NCBI RefSeq assembly: GCF_052857255.1
Contig: NW_027526686.1
Span: forward strand, 1 to 64,000
Origin: Amblyomma americanum
Taxonomy: Eukaryota; Arthropoda; Arachnida; Ixodida; Ixodidae
Direction of reading: 5' to 3'
Length of the DNA: 64,000 nucleotides
A program made the translations under genes and the position numbers. This document shows, piece after piece, positions 13,157-26,699 of this stretch (within the stretch, counting starts at the first letter, position 1; each line of letters begins with the position of its first letter). The notes under the pieces are model-generated. The model did not search any database. It was not told the origin of the DNA and saw only the letters and a program-made list of their open reading frames with translations.

Positions 13157-16100
13157 TGTTACAAGTCCTCGAAGAGTATACGAGAGAAAGATAAAACTTT
13201 TTCTCTCAGAACTACGCGAAAACTTGTATTCCGTCTCAAAACAACGGGATACATCGTTTTAGATCGAAACTAGCAAGATTCACGAGCATCTATTTTACAA
13301 GTCTTCGAAGAGTATACGAGAGAAAGATAAAACTTTTTCTCTCAGAACTACGCGAAAACTTGTATTCCGTCTGAAAACAACGGGATACATCGTTTTAGAT
13401 CGAAACTAGTAAGATTCACGAGCATCGATTTCACAAGTCCTCGAAGAGTATACGAGAGAAAGATAAAACTTTTTCTCTCAGAACTACGCGAAAACTTGTA
13501 TTCCGTCTCAAAACAACGGGATACATCGTTTTAGATCGAAACTAGCAAGATTCACGAGCATCAATTTTACAAGTCCTCGAAGAGTATACGAGAGAAAGAT
13601 AAAACCTTTTCTCTCAGAACTACGCGAAAACTTGTATTCCGTCTCAAAACAACGGGATACATCGTTTTAGATCGAAACTAGTAAGATTCACGAGCATCGA
13701 TTTCACAAGTCCTCGAAGAGTATACGAGAGAAAGATAAAACTTTTTCTCTCAGAACTACGCGAAAACTTGTATTCCGTCTCAAAACAACGGGATACATCG
13801 TTTTAGATCGAAACTAGCAAGATTCACGAGCATCGATTTTACAAGTCCTCGAAGAGTATACGAAAGATAAAACTTTTTCTCTCAGAACTACGCGAAAACT
13901 TGTATTCCGTCTCAAAACAACGGGATACATCGTTTTAGATCGAAACTAGCAAGATTCACGAGCATCGATTTTACAAGTCCTCGAAGAGTATACGAGAGAA
14001 AGATAAAACTTTTTCTCTCAGAACTACGCGAAAACTTGTATTCCGTCTCAAAACAACGGGATACATCGTTTTAGATCGAAACTAGCAAGATTCACGAGCA
14101 TCGATTTTACAAGTCCTCGAAGAGTATACGAGAGAAAGATAAAACTTTTTCTCTCAGAACTACGCGAAAACTTGTATTCCGTCTCAAAACAACGGGATAC
14201 ATCGTTTTAGATCGAAACTAGCAAGATTCACGAGCATCGATTTTACAAGTCCTCGAAGAGTATACGAGAGAAAGATAAAACTTTTTCTCTCAGAACTACG
14301 CGAAAACTTGTATTCCGTCTCAAAACAACGGGATACATCGTTTTAGATCGAAACTAGCAAGATTCACGAGCATCGATTTTACAAGTCGTCGAAGAGTAGA
14401 CGAGAGAAAGGTGTAAACTTTTTCAATCAGAACAGCGCGAAAACTTGTATTTCGGCTCAAAACAACGGGATACATCGTTTTAGATCGAAACTAGCAAGAT
14501 TCACGAGCATCGATTTTACAAGTCTTCGAAGAGTATACGAGAGAAAGATAAAACTTTTTCTCTCAGAACTACGCGAAAACTTGTATTCCGTCTCAAAACA
14601 ACGGGATACATCGTTTTAGATCGAAACTAGCAAGATTCACGAGCATCGATTTTACAAGTCCTCGAAGAGTATACGAGAGAAAGATAAAACTTTTTCTCTC
14701 AGAACTACGCGAAAACTTGTATTCCGTCTCAAAACAACGGGATACATCGTTTTAGATCGAAACTAGCAAGATTCACGAGCATCGATTTTACAAGTCGTCG
14801 AAGAGTAGACGAGAGAAAGGTGTAAACTTTTTCAATCAGAACTGCGCGAAAACTTGTTTTTCGGCTCAAAACAACGGGATACATCGTTTTAGATCGAAAC
14901 TAGCAAGATTCACGAGCATCGATTTTACAAGTCTTCGAAGAGTATACGAGAGAAAGATAAAACTTTTTCTCTCAGAACTACGCGAAAACTTGTATTCCGT
15001 CTCAAAACAACGGGATACATCGTTTTAGATCGAAACTAGCAAGATTCACGAGCATCGATTTTACAAGTCCTCGAAGAGTATACGAGAGAAAGATAAAACC
15101 TTTTCTCTCAGAACTACGCGAAAACTTGTATTCCGTCTCAAAACAACGGGATACATCGTTTTAGATCGAAACTAGCAAGATTCACGAGCATCGATTTTAC
15201 AAGTCGTCGAAGAGTAGACGAGAGAAAGGTGTAAACTTTTTCAATCAGAACTGCGCGAAAACTTGTATTTCGGCTCAAAACAACGGGATACATCGTTTTA
15301 GATCGAAACTAGCAAGATTCACGAGCATCGATTTTACAAGTCTTCGAAGAGTATACGAGAGAAAGATAAAACTTTTTCTCTCAGAACTACGCGAAAACTT
15401 GTATTCCGTCTCAAAACAACGGGATACATCGTTTTAGATCGAAACTAGCAAGATTCACGAGCATCAATTTTACAAGTCCTCGAAGAGTATACGAGAGAAA
15501 GATAAAACCTTTTCTCTCAGAACTACGCGAAAACTTGTATTCCGTCTCAAAACAACGGGATACATCGTTTTAGATCGAAACTAGTAAGATTCACGAGCAT
15601 CGATTTCAGAAGTCCTCGAAGAGTATACGAGAGAAAGATAAAACTTTTTCTCTCAGAACTACGCGAAAACTTGTATTCCGTCTCAAAACAACGGGATACA
15701 TCGTTTTAGATCGAAACTAGCAAGATTCACGAGCATCGATTTTACAAGTCCTCGAAGAGTATACGAAAGATAAAACTTTTTCTCTCAGAACTACGCGAAA
15801 ACTTGTATTCCGTCTCAAAACAACGGGATACATCGTTTAAGATCGAAACTAGCAAGATTCACGAGCATCGATTTTACAAGTCCTCGAAGAGTATACGAGA
15901 GAAAGATAAAACTTTTTCTCTCAGAACTACGCGAAAACTTGTATTCCGTCTCAAAACAACGGGATACATCGTTTTAGATCGAAACTAGCAAGATTCACGA
16001 GCATCGATTTTACAAGTCCTCGAAGAGTATACGAGAAAGATAAAACTTTTTCTCTCAGAACTACGCGAAAACTTGTATTCCGTCTCAAAACAACGGGATA

Positions 16101-19100
16101 CATCGTTTTAGATCGAAACTAGCAAGATTCACGAGCATCGATTTTACAAGTCCTCGAAGAGTATACGAGAGAAAGATAAAACTTTTTCTCTCAGAACTAC
16201 GCGAAAACTTGTATTCCGTCTCAAAACAACGGGATACATCGTTTTAGATCGAAACTAGCAAGATTCACGAGCATCGATTTTACAAGTCGTCGAAGAGTAG
16301 ACGAGAGAAAGGTGTAATCTTTTTCAATCAGAACTGCGCGAAAACTTGTATTTCGGCTCAAAACAACGGGATACATCGTTTTAGATCGAAACTAGCAAGA
16401 TTCACGAGCATCGATTTTACAAGTCTTCGAAGAGTATACGAGAGAAAGATAAAACTTTTTCTCTCAGAACTACGCGAAAACTTGTATTCCGTCTCAAAAC
16501 AACGGGATACATCGTTTTAGATCGAAACTAGCAAGATTCACGAGCATCGATTTTACAAGTCCTCGAAGAGTATACGAGAGAAAGATAAAACTTTTTCTCT
16601 CAGAACTACGCGAAAACTTGTATTCCGTCTCAAAACAACGGGATACATCGTTTTAGATCGAAACTAGCAAGATTCACGAGCATCGATTTTACAAGTCGTC
16701 GAAGAGTAGACGAGAGAAAGGTGTAAACTTTTTCAATCAGAACTGCGCGAAAACTTGTTTTTCGGCTCAAAACAACGGGATACATCGTTTTAGATCGAAA
16801 CTAGCAAGATTCACGAGCATCGATTTTACAAGTCTTCGAAGAGTATACGAGAGAAAGATAAAACTTTTTCTCTCAGAACTACGCGAAAACTTGTATTCCG
16901 TCTCAAAACAACGGGATACATCGTTTTAGATCGAAACTAGCAAGATTCACGAGCATCGATTTTACAAGTCCTCGAAGAGTATACGAGAGAAAGATAAAAC
17001 CTTTTCTCTCAGAACTACGCAAAAACTTGTATTCCGTCTCAAAACAACGGGATACATCGTTTTAGATCGAAACTAGCAAGATTCACGAGCATCGATTTTA
17101 CAAGTCGTCGAAGAGTAGACGAGAGAAAGGTGTAAACTTTTTCAATCAGAACTGCGCGAAAACTTGTATTTCGGCTCAAAACAACGGGATACATCGTTTT
17201 AGATCGAAACTAGCAAGATTCACGAGCATCGATTTTACAAGTCTTCGAAGAGTATACGAGAGAAAGATAAAACTTTTTCTCTCAGAACTACGCGAAAACT
17301 TGTATTCCGTCTCAAAACAACGGGATACATCGTTTTAGATCGAAACTAGCAAGATTCACGAGCATCGATTTTACAAGTCCTCGAAGAGTATACGAGAGAA
17401 AGATAAAACTTTTTCTCTCAGAACTACGCGAAAACTTGTATTCCGTCTCAAAACAACGGGATACATCGTTTTAGATCGAAACTAGCAAGATTCACGAGCA
17501 TCGATTTTACAAGTCGTCGAAGAGTACACGAGAGAACGGTGTAAACTTTTTCTCTCAGAACTGTGCGAAAACTTGTATTCCGGCTCAAAACAACGGGATA
17601 CATCGTTTTAGATCGAAACTAGCAAGATTCACAAGCATCGATTTTACAAGTCTTCGAAGAGTATACGAGAGAAAGATAAAACTTTTTCTCTCAGAACTAC
17701 GCGAAAACTTGTATTCCGTCTCAAAACAACGGGATACATCTTTTTAGATCGAAACTAGCAAGATTCACGAGCAACGATTTTACAAGTCCTCGAAGAGTAT
17801 ACGAGAGAAAGATAAAACTTTTTCTCTCAGAACTACGCGAAAACTTGTATTCCGTCTCAAAACAACGGGATACATCGTTTTAGATCGAAACTAGCAAGAT
17901 TCACGAGCATCAATTTTACAAGTCCTCGAAGAGTATACGAGAGAAAGATAAAACCTTTTCTCTCAGAACTACGCGAAAACTTGTATTCCGTCTCAAAACA
18001 ACGGGATACATCGTTTTAGATCGAAACTAGTAAGATTCACGAGCATCGATTTCACAAGTCCTCGAAGAGTATACGAGAGAAAGATAAAACTTTTTCTCTC
18101 AGAACTACGCGAAAACTTGTATTCCGTCTCAAAACAACGGGATACATCGTTTTAGATTGAAACTAGCAAGATTCACGAGCATCGATTTTACAAGTCCTCG
18201 AAGAGTATACGAAAGATAAAACTTTTTCTCTCAGAACTACGCCAAAACTTGTATTCCGTCTCAAAACAACGGGATACATCGTTTTAGATCGAAACTAGCA
18301 AGATTCACGAGCATCGATTTTACAAGTCCTCGAAGAGTATACGAGAGAAAGATAAAACTTTTTCTCTCAGAACTACGCGAAAACTTGTATTCCGTCTCAG
18401 AACAACGGGACACATCGTTTTAGATCTAAACTAGCAAGATTCACGAGCATCGATTTTACAAGTCCGCGAAGAGTATACGAGAGAAAGATAAAACTTTTTC
18501 TCTCAGAACTACGCGAAAACTTGTATTCCGTCTCAAAACAACGGGATACATCGTTTTAGATCGAAACTAGCAAGATTCACGAGCATCGATTTTACAAGTC
18601 CTCGAAGAGTATACGAGAGAAAGATAAAACTTTTTCTCTCAGAACTACGCGAAAACTTGTATTCCGTCTCAAAACAACGGGATACATCGTTTTAGATCGA
18701 AACTAGCAAGATTCACGAGCATCGATTTTACAAGTCGTCGAAGAGTAGACGAGAGAAAGGTGTAAACTTTTTCAATCAGAACTGCGCGAAAACTTGTATT
18801 TCGGCTCAAAACAACGGGATACATCGTTTTAGATCGAAACTAGCAAGATTCACGAGCATCGATTTTACAAGTCTTCGAAGAGTATACGAGAGAAAGATAA
18901 AACTTTTTCTCTCAGAACTACGCGAAAACTTGTATTCCGTCTCAAAACAACGGGATACATCGTTTTAGATCGAAACTAGCAAGATTCACGAGCATCGATT
19001 TTACAAGTCCTCGAAGAGTATACGAGAGAAAGATAAAACTTTTTCTCTCAGAACTACGCGAAAACTTGTATTCCGTCTCAAAACAACGGGATACATCGTT

Positions 19101-20649
19101 TTAGATCGAAACTAGCAAGATTCACGAGCATCGATTTTACAAGTCGTCGAAGAGTAGACGAGAGAAAGGTGTAAACTTTTTCAATCAGAACTGCGCGAAA
19201 ACTTGTATTTCGGCTCAAAACAACGGGATACATCGTTTTAGATCGAAACTAGCAAGATTCACGAGCATCGATTTTACAAGTCTTCGAAGAGTATACGAGA
19301 GAAAGATAAAACTTTTTCTCTCAGAACTACGCGAAAACTTGTATTCCGTCTCAAAACAACGGGATACATCGTTTTAGATCGAAACTAGCAAGATTCACGA
19401 GCATCGATTTTACAAGTCCTCGAAGAGTATACGAGAGAAAGATAAAACGTTTTCTCTCAGAACTACGCGAAAACTTGTATTCCGTCTCAAAACAACGGGA
19501 TACATCGTTTTAGATCGAAACTAGCAAGATTCACGAGCATCGATTTTACAAGTCGTCGAAGAGTAGACGAGAGAAAGGTGTAAACTTTTTCAATCAGAAC
19601 TGCGCGAAAACTTGTATTTCGGCTCAAAACAACGGGATACATCGTTTTAGATCGAAACTAGCAAGATTCACGAGCATCGATTTTACAAGTCTTCGAAGAG
19701 TATACGAGAGAAAGATAAAACTTTTTCTCTCAGAACTACGCGAAAACTTGTATTCCGTCTCAAAACAACGGGATACATCGTTTTAGATCGAAACTAGCAA
19801 GATTCACGAGCATCGATTTTACAAGTCCTCGAAGAGTATACGAGAGAAAGATAAAACTTTTTCTCTCAGAACTACGCGAAAACTTGTATTCCGTCTCAAA
19901 ACAACGGGATACATCGTTTTAGATCGAAACTAGCAAGATTCACGAGCATCGATTTTACAAGTCGTCGAAGAGTAGACGAGAGAAAGGTGTAAACTTTTTC
20001 AATCAGAACTGCGCGAAAACTTGTTTTTCGGCTCAAAACAACGGGATACATCGTTTTAGATCGAAACTAGCAAGATTCACGAGCATCGATTTTACAAGTC
20101 TTCGAAGAGTATACGAGAGAAAGATAAAACTTTTTCTCTCAGAACTACGCGAAAACTTGTATTCCGTCTCAAAACAACGGGATACATCGTTTTAGATCGA
20201 AACTAGCAAGATTCACGAGCATCGATTTTACAAGTCCTCGAAGAGTATACGAGAGAAAGATAAAACCTTTTCTCTCAGAACTACGCAAAAACTTGTATTC
20301 CGTCTCAAAACAACGGGATACATCGTTTTAGATCGAAACTAGCAAGATTCACGAGCATCGATTTTACAAGTCGTCGAAGAGTAGACGAGAGAAAGGTGTA
20401 AACTTTTTCAATCAGAACTGCGCGAAAACTTGTATTTCGGCTCAAAACAACGGGATACATCGTTTTAGATCGAAACTAGCAAGATTCACGAGCATCGATT
20501 TTACAAGTCTTCGAAGAGTATACGAGAGAAAGATAAAACTTTTTCTCTCAGAACTACGCGAAAACTTGTATTCCGTCTCAAAACAACGGGATACATCGTT
20601 TTAGATCGAAACTAGCAAGATTCACGAGCATCGATTTTACAAGTCCTCG

Positions 20650-23600
20650 AAGAGTATACGAGAGAAAGATAAAACTTTTTCTCTCAGAACTACGCGAAAA
20701 CTTGTATTCCGTCTCAAAACAACGGGATACATCGTTTTAGATCGAAACTAGCAAGATTCACGAGCATCGATTTTACAAGTCGTCGAAGAGTACACGAGAG
20801 AACGGTGTAAACTTTTTCTCTCAGAACTGTGCGAAAACTTGTATTCCGGCTCAAAACAACGGGATACATCGTTTTAGATCGAAACTAGCAAGATTCACAA
20901 GCATCGATTTTACAAGTCTTCGAAGAGTATACGAGAGAAAGATAAAACTTTTTCTCTCAGAACTACGCGAAAACTTGTATTCCGTCTCAAAACAACGGGA
21001 TACATCGTTTTAGATCGAAACTAGCAAGATTCACGAGCATCGATTTTACAAGTCCTCGAAGAGTATACGAAAGATAAAACTTTTTCTCTCAGAACTACGC
21101 CAAAACTTGTATTCCGTCTCAAAACAACGGGATACATCGTTTTAGATCGAAACTAGCAAGATTCACGAGCATCGATTTTACAAGTCCTCGAAGAGTATAC
21201 GAGAGAAAGATAAAACTTTTTCTCTCAGAACTACGCGAAAACTTGTATTCCGTCTCAGAACAACGGGATACATCGTTTTAGATCTAAACTAGCAAGATTC
21301 ACGAGCATCGATTTTACAAGTCCGCGAAGAGTATACGAGAGAAAGATAAAACTTTTTCTCTCAGAACTACGCGAAAACTTGTATTCCGTCTCAAAACAAC
21401 GGGATACATCGTTTTAGATCGAAACTAGCAAGATTCACGAGCATCGATTTTACAAGTCCTCGAAGAGTATACGAAAGATAAAACTTTTTCTCTCAGAACT
21501 ACGCGAAAACTTGTATTCCGTCTCAAAACAACGGGATACATCGTTTTAGATCGAAACTAGCAAGATTCACGAGCATCGATTTTACAAGTCGTCGAAGAGT
21601 AGACGAGAGAAAGGTGTAAACTTTTTCAATCAGAACTGCGCGAAAACTTGTATTTCGGCTCAAAACAACGGGATACATCGTTTTAGATCGAAACTAGCAA
21701 GATTCACGAGCATCGATTTTACAAGTCTTCGAAGAGTATACGAGAGAAAGATAAAACTTTTTCTCTCAGAACTACGCGAAAACTTGTATTCCGTCTCAAA
21801 ACAACGGGATACATCGTTTTAGATCGAAACTAGCAAGATTCACGAGCATCGATTTTACAAGTCCTCGAAGAGTATACGAGAGAAAGATAAAACTTTTTCT
21901 CTCAGAACTACGCGAAAACTTGTATTCCGTCTCAAAACAACGGGATACATCGTTTTAGATCGAAACTAGCAAGATTCACGAGCATCGATTTTACAAGTCG
22001 TCGAAGAGTAGACGAGAGAAAGGTGTAAACTTTTTCAATCAGAACTGCGCGAAAACTTGTATTTCGGCTCAAAACAACGGGATACATCGTTTTAGATCGA
22101 AACTAGCAAGATTCACGAGCATCGATTTTACAAGTCTTCGAAGAGTATACGAGAGAAAGATAAAACTTTTTCTCTCAGAACTACGCGAAAACTTGTATTC
22201 CGTCTCAAAACAACGGGATACATCGTTTTAGATCGAAACTAGCAAGATTCACGAGCATCGATTTTACAAGTCCTCGAAGAGTATACGAGAGAAAGATAAA
22301 ACTTTTTCTCTCAGAACTACGCGAAAACTTGTATTCCGTCTCAAAACAACGGGATACATCGTTTTAGATCGAAACTAGCAAGATTCACGAGCATCGATTT
22401 TACAAGTCGTCGAAGAGTACATGAGAGAACGGTGTAAACTTTTTCTCTCAGAACTGTGCGAAAACTTGTATTCCGGTTCAAAACAACGGGATACATCGTT
22501 TTAGATCGAAACTAGCAAGATTCACGAGCATCGATTTTACAAGTCCTCGAAGAGTATACGAGAGAAAGGTGTAAACGTTTTCAATCAGAACTGCGCGAAA
22601 ACTTGTATTTCGGCTCAAAACAACGGGATACATCGTTTTAGATCGAAACTAGCAAGATTCACGAGCATCGATTTTACAAGTCTTCGAAGAGTATACGAGA
22701 GAAGGATAAAACTTTTTCTCTCAGAACTACGCGAAAACTTGTATTCCGTCTCAAAACAACGGGATACATCGTTTTAGATCGAAACTAGTAAGATTCACGA
22801 GCAACAATTTTACAAGTCCTCGAAGAGTACACGAGAGAACGGTGTAAACTTTTTCTCTCAGAACTGTGCGAAAACTTGTATTCCGGTTCAAAACAACGGG
22901 ATACATCGTTTTAGATCGAAACTAGCAAGATTCACGAGCATCGATTTTACAAGTCTTCGAAGAGTATACGAGAGAAAGATAAAACTTTTTCTCTCAGAAC
23001 TACGCGAAAACTTGTATTCCGTCTCAAAACAACGGGATACATCGTTTTAGATCGAAACTAGCAAGATTCACGAGCATCGATTTTACAAGTCGTCGAAGAG
23101 TACACGAGAGAACGGTGTAAACTTTTTCTCTCAGAACTGTGCGAAAACTTGTATTCCGGCTCAAAACAACGGGATACATCGTTTTAGATCGAAACTAGCA
23201 AGATTCACAAGCATCGATTTTACAAGTCTTCGAAGAGTATACGAGAGAAAGATAAAACTTTTTCTCTCAGAACTACGCGAAAACTTGTATTCCGTCTCAA
23301 AACAACGGGATACATCGTTTTAGATCGAAACTAGCAAGATTCACGAGCATCGATTTTACAAGTCCTCGAAGAGTATACGAAAGATAAAACTTTTTCTCTC
23401 AGAACTACGCCAAAACTTGTATTCCGTCTCAAAACAACGGGATACATCGTTTTAGATCGAAACTAGCAAGATTCACGAGCATCGATTTTACAAGTCCTCG
23501 AAGAGTATACGAGAGAAAGATAAAACTTTTTCTCTCAGAACTACGCGAAAACTTGTATTCCGTCTCAGAACAACGGGATACATCGTTTTAGATCTAAACT

Positions 23601-25330
23601 AGCAAGATTCACGAGCATCGATTTTACAAGTCCGCGAAGAGTATACGAGAGAAAGATAAAACTTTTTCTCTCAGAACTACGCGAAAACTTGTATTCCGTC
23701 TCAAAACAACGGGATACATCGTTTTAGATCGAAACTAGCAAGATTCACGAGCATCGATTTTACAAGTCCTCGAAGAGTATACGAAAGATAAAACTTTTTC
23801 TCTCAGAACTACGCGAAAACTTGTATTCCGTCTCAAAACAACGGGATACATCGTTTTAGATCGAAACTAGCAAGATTCACGAGCATCGATTTTACAAGTC
23901 GTCGAAGAGTAGACGAGAGAAAGGTGTAAACTTTTTCAATCAGAACTGCGCGAAAACTTGTATTTCGGCTCAAAACAACGGGATACATCGTTTTAGATCG
24001 AAACTAGCAAGATTCACGAGCATCGATTTTACAAGTCTTCGAAGAGTATACGAGAGAAAGATAAAACTTTTTCTCTCAGAACTACGCGAAAACTTGTATT
24101 CCGTCTCAAAACAACGGGATACATCGTTTTAGATCGAAACTAGCAAGATTCACGAGCATCGATTTTACAAGTCCTCGAAGAGTATACGAGAGAAAGATAA
24201 AACTTTTTCTCTCAGAACTACGCGAAAACTTGTATTCCGTCTCAAAACAACGGGATACATCGTTTTAGATCGAAACTAGCAAGATTCACGAGCATCGATT
24301 TTACAAGTCGTCGAAGAGTAGACGAGAGAAAGGTGTAAACTTTTTCAATCAGAACTGCGCGAAAACTTGTATTTCGGCTCAAAACAACGGGATACATCGT
24401 TTTAGATCGAAACTAGCAAGATTCACGAGCATCGATTTTACAAGTCTTCGAAGAGTATACGAGAGAAAGATAAAACTTTTTCTCTCAGAACTACGCGAAA
24501 ACTTGTATTCCGTCTCAAAACAACGGGATACATCGTTTTAGATCGAAACTAGCAAGATTCACGAGCATCGATTTTACAAGTCCTCGAAGAGTATACGAGA
24601 GAAAGATAAAACTTTTTCTCTCAGAACTACGCGAAAACTTGTATTCCGTCTCAAAACAACGGGATACATCGTTTTAGATCGAAACTAGCAAGATTCACGA
24701 GCATCGATTTTACAAGTCGTCGAAGAGTACATGAGAGAACGGTGTAAACTTTTTCTCTCAGAACTGTGCGAAAACTTGTATTCCGGTTCAAAACAACGGG
24801 ATACATCGTTTTAGATCGAAACTAGCAAGATTCACGAGCATCGATTTTACAAGTCCTCGAAGAGTATACGAGAGAAAGGTGTAAACGTTTTCAATCAGAA
24901 CTGCGCGAAAACTTGTATTTCGGCTCAAAACAACGGGATACATCGTTTTAGATCGAAACTAGCAAGATTCACGAGCATCGATTTTACAAGTCTTCGAAGA
25001 GTATACGAGAGAAGGATAAAACTTTTTCTCTCAGAACTACGCGAAAACTTGTATTCCGTCTCAAAACAACGGGATACATCGTTTTAGATCGAAACTAGTA
25101 AGATTCACGAGCAACGATTTTACAAGTCCTCGAAGAGTACACGAGAGAACGGTGTAAACTTTTTCTCTCAGAACTGTGCGAAAACTTGTATTCCGGTTCA
25201 AAACAACGGGATACATCGTTTTAGATCGAAACTAGCAAGATTCACGAGCATCGATTTTACAAGTCTTCGAAGAGTATACGAGAGAAAGATAAAACTTTTT
25301 CTCTCAGAACTACGCGAAAACTTGTATTCC
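20650..25330. repeat. Tandem duplication, 2310-bp spacing (17 monomers)
   Basis: Diagnostic variants recur at 2310 bp: CACAAGCATCG (20896 and 23206), GTCTCAGAACAACG (about 21251 and 23561), ACATGAGAGAACGG (about 22420 and 24730) and GAGAAGGATAAAAC (about 22701 and 25011). The left limit is near 20650, where CCTCGAAG meets CTTCGAAG, and the right limit near 25330, where GTCTGAAAAC appears in the second copy only. An older relative of part of this block lies near 18200-18500, with GTCTCAGAAC at 18391 and AAGTCCGCGAAG at about 18460, about 2.86 kb upstream of the first copy. Confidence 0.85.
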
Positions 25331-26699
25331 GTCTGAAAACAACGGGATACATCGTTTTAGATCGAAACTAGTAAGATTCACGAGCATCGATTTCACAAGT
25401 CCTCGAAGAGTATACGAGAGAAAGATAAAACTTTTTCTGTCAGAACAACGCGAAAACTTGTATTCCGTCTCAAAACAACGGGATACATCGTTTTAGATCG
25501 AAACTAGCAAGATTCACGAGCATCGATTTTACAAGTCGTCGAAGAGTAGACGAGAGAAAGGTGTAAACTTTTTCAATCAGAACTGCGCGAAAACTTGTAT
25601 TTCGGCTCAAAACAACGGGATACATCGTTTTAGATTGAAACTAGCAAGATTCACGAGCATCGATTTTACAAGTCTTCGAAGAGTATACGAGAGAAAGATA
25701 AAACTTTTTCTCTCAGAACTACGCGAAAACTTGTATTCCGTCTCAAAACAACGGGATACATCGGTTTAGATCGAAACTAGCAAGATTCACGAGCATCGGT
25801 TTTACAAGTCCTCGAAGAGTATACGAGAGAAAGATAAAACTTTTTCTCTCAGAACTACGCGAAAACTTGTATTCCGTCTCAAAACAACGGGATACATCGT
25901 TTTAGATCGAAACTAGCAAGATTCACGAGCATCGATTTTACAAGTCGTCGAAGAGTAGACGAGAGAAAGGTGTAAACTTTTTCAATCAGAACTGCGCGAA
26001 AACTTGTATTTCGGCTCAAAACAACGGGATACATCGTTTTAGATCGAAACTAGCAAGATTCACGAGCATCGATTTTACAAGTCTTCGAAGAGTATACGAG
26101 AGAAATATAAAACTTTTTCTCTCAGAACTACGCGAAAACTTGTATTCCGTCTCAAAACAACGGGATACATCGTTTTAGATCGAAACTAGCAAGATTCACG
26201 AGCATCGATTTTACAAGTCCTCGAAGAGTATACGAGAGAAAGATAAAACTTTTTCTCTCAGAACTACGCGAAAACTTGTATTCCGTCTCAAAACAACGGG
26301 ATACATCTTTTTAGATCGAAACTAGCAAGATTCACGAGCATCGATTTTACAAGTCGTCGAAGAGTACACGAGAGAACGGTGTAAACTTTTTCTCTCAGAA
26401 CTGTGCGAAAACTTGTATTCCGGTTCAAAACAACGGGATACATCGTTTTAGATCGAAACTAGCAAGATTCACGAGCATCGATTTTACAAGTCCTCGAAGA
26501 GTATACGAGAGAAAGATAAAACTTTTTCTCTCAGAACTACGCGAAAACTTGTATTCCGGCTCAAAACAACGGGATACATCGTTTTAGATCGAAACTAGCA
26601 AGATTCACGAGCATCGATTTTACAAGTCGTCGAAGAGTAGACGAGAGAAAGGTGTAAACTTTTTCAATCAGAACTGCGCCAAAACTTGTATTTCGGCTC

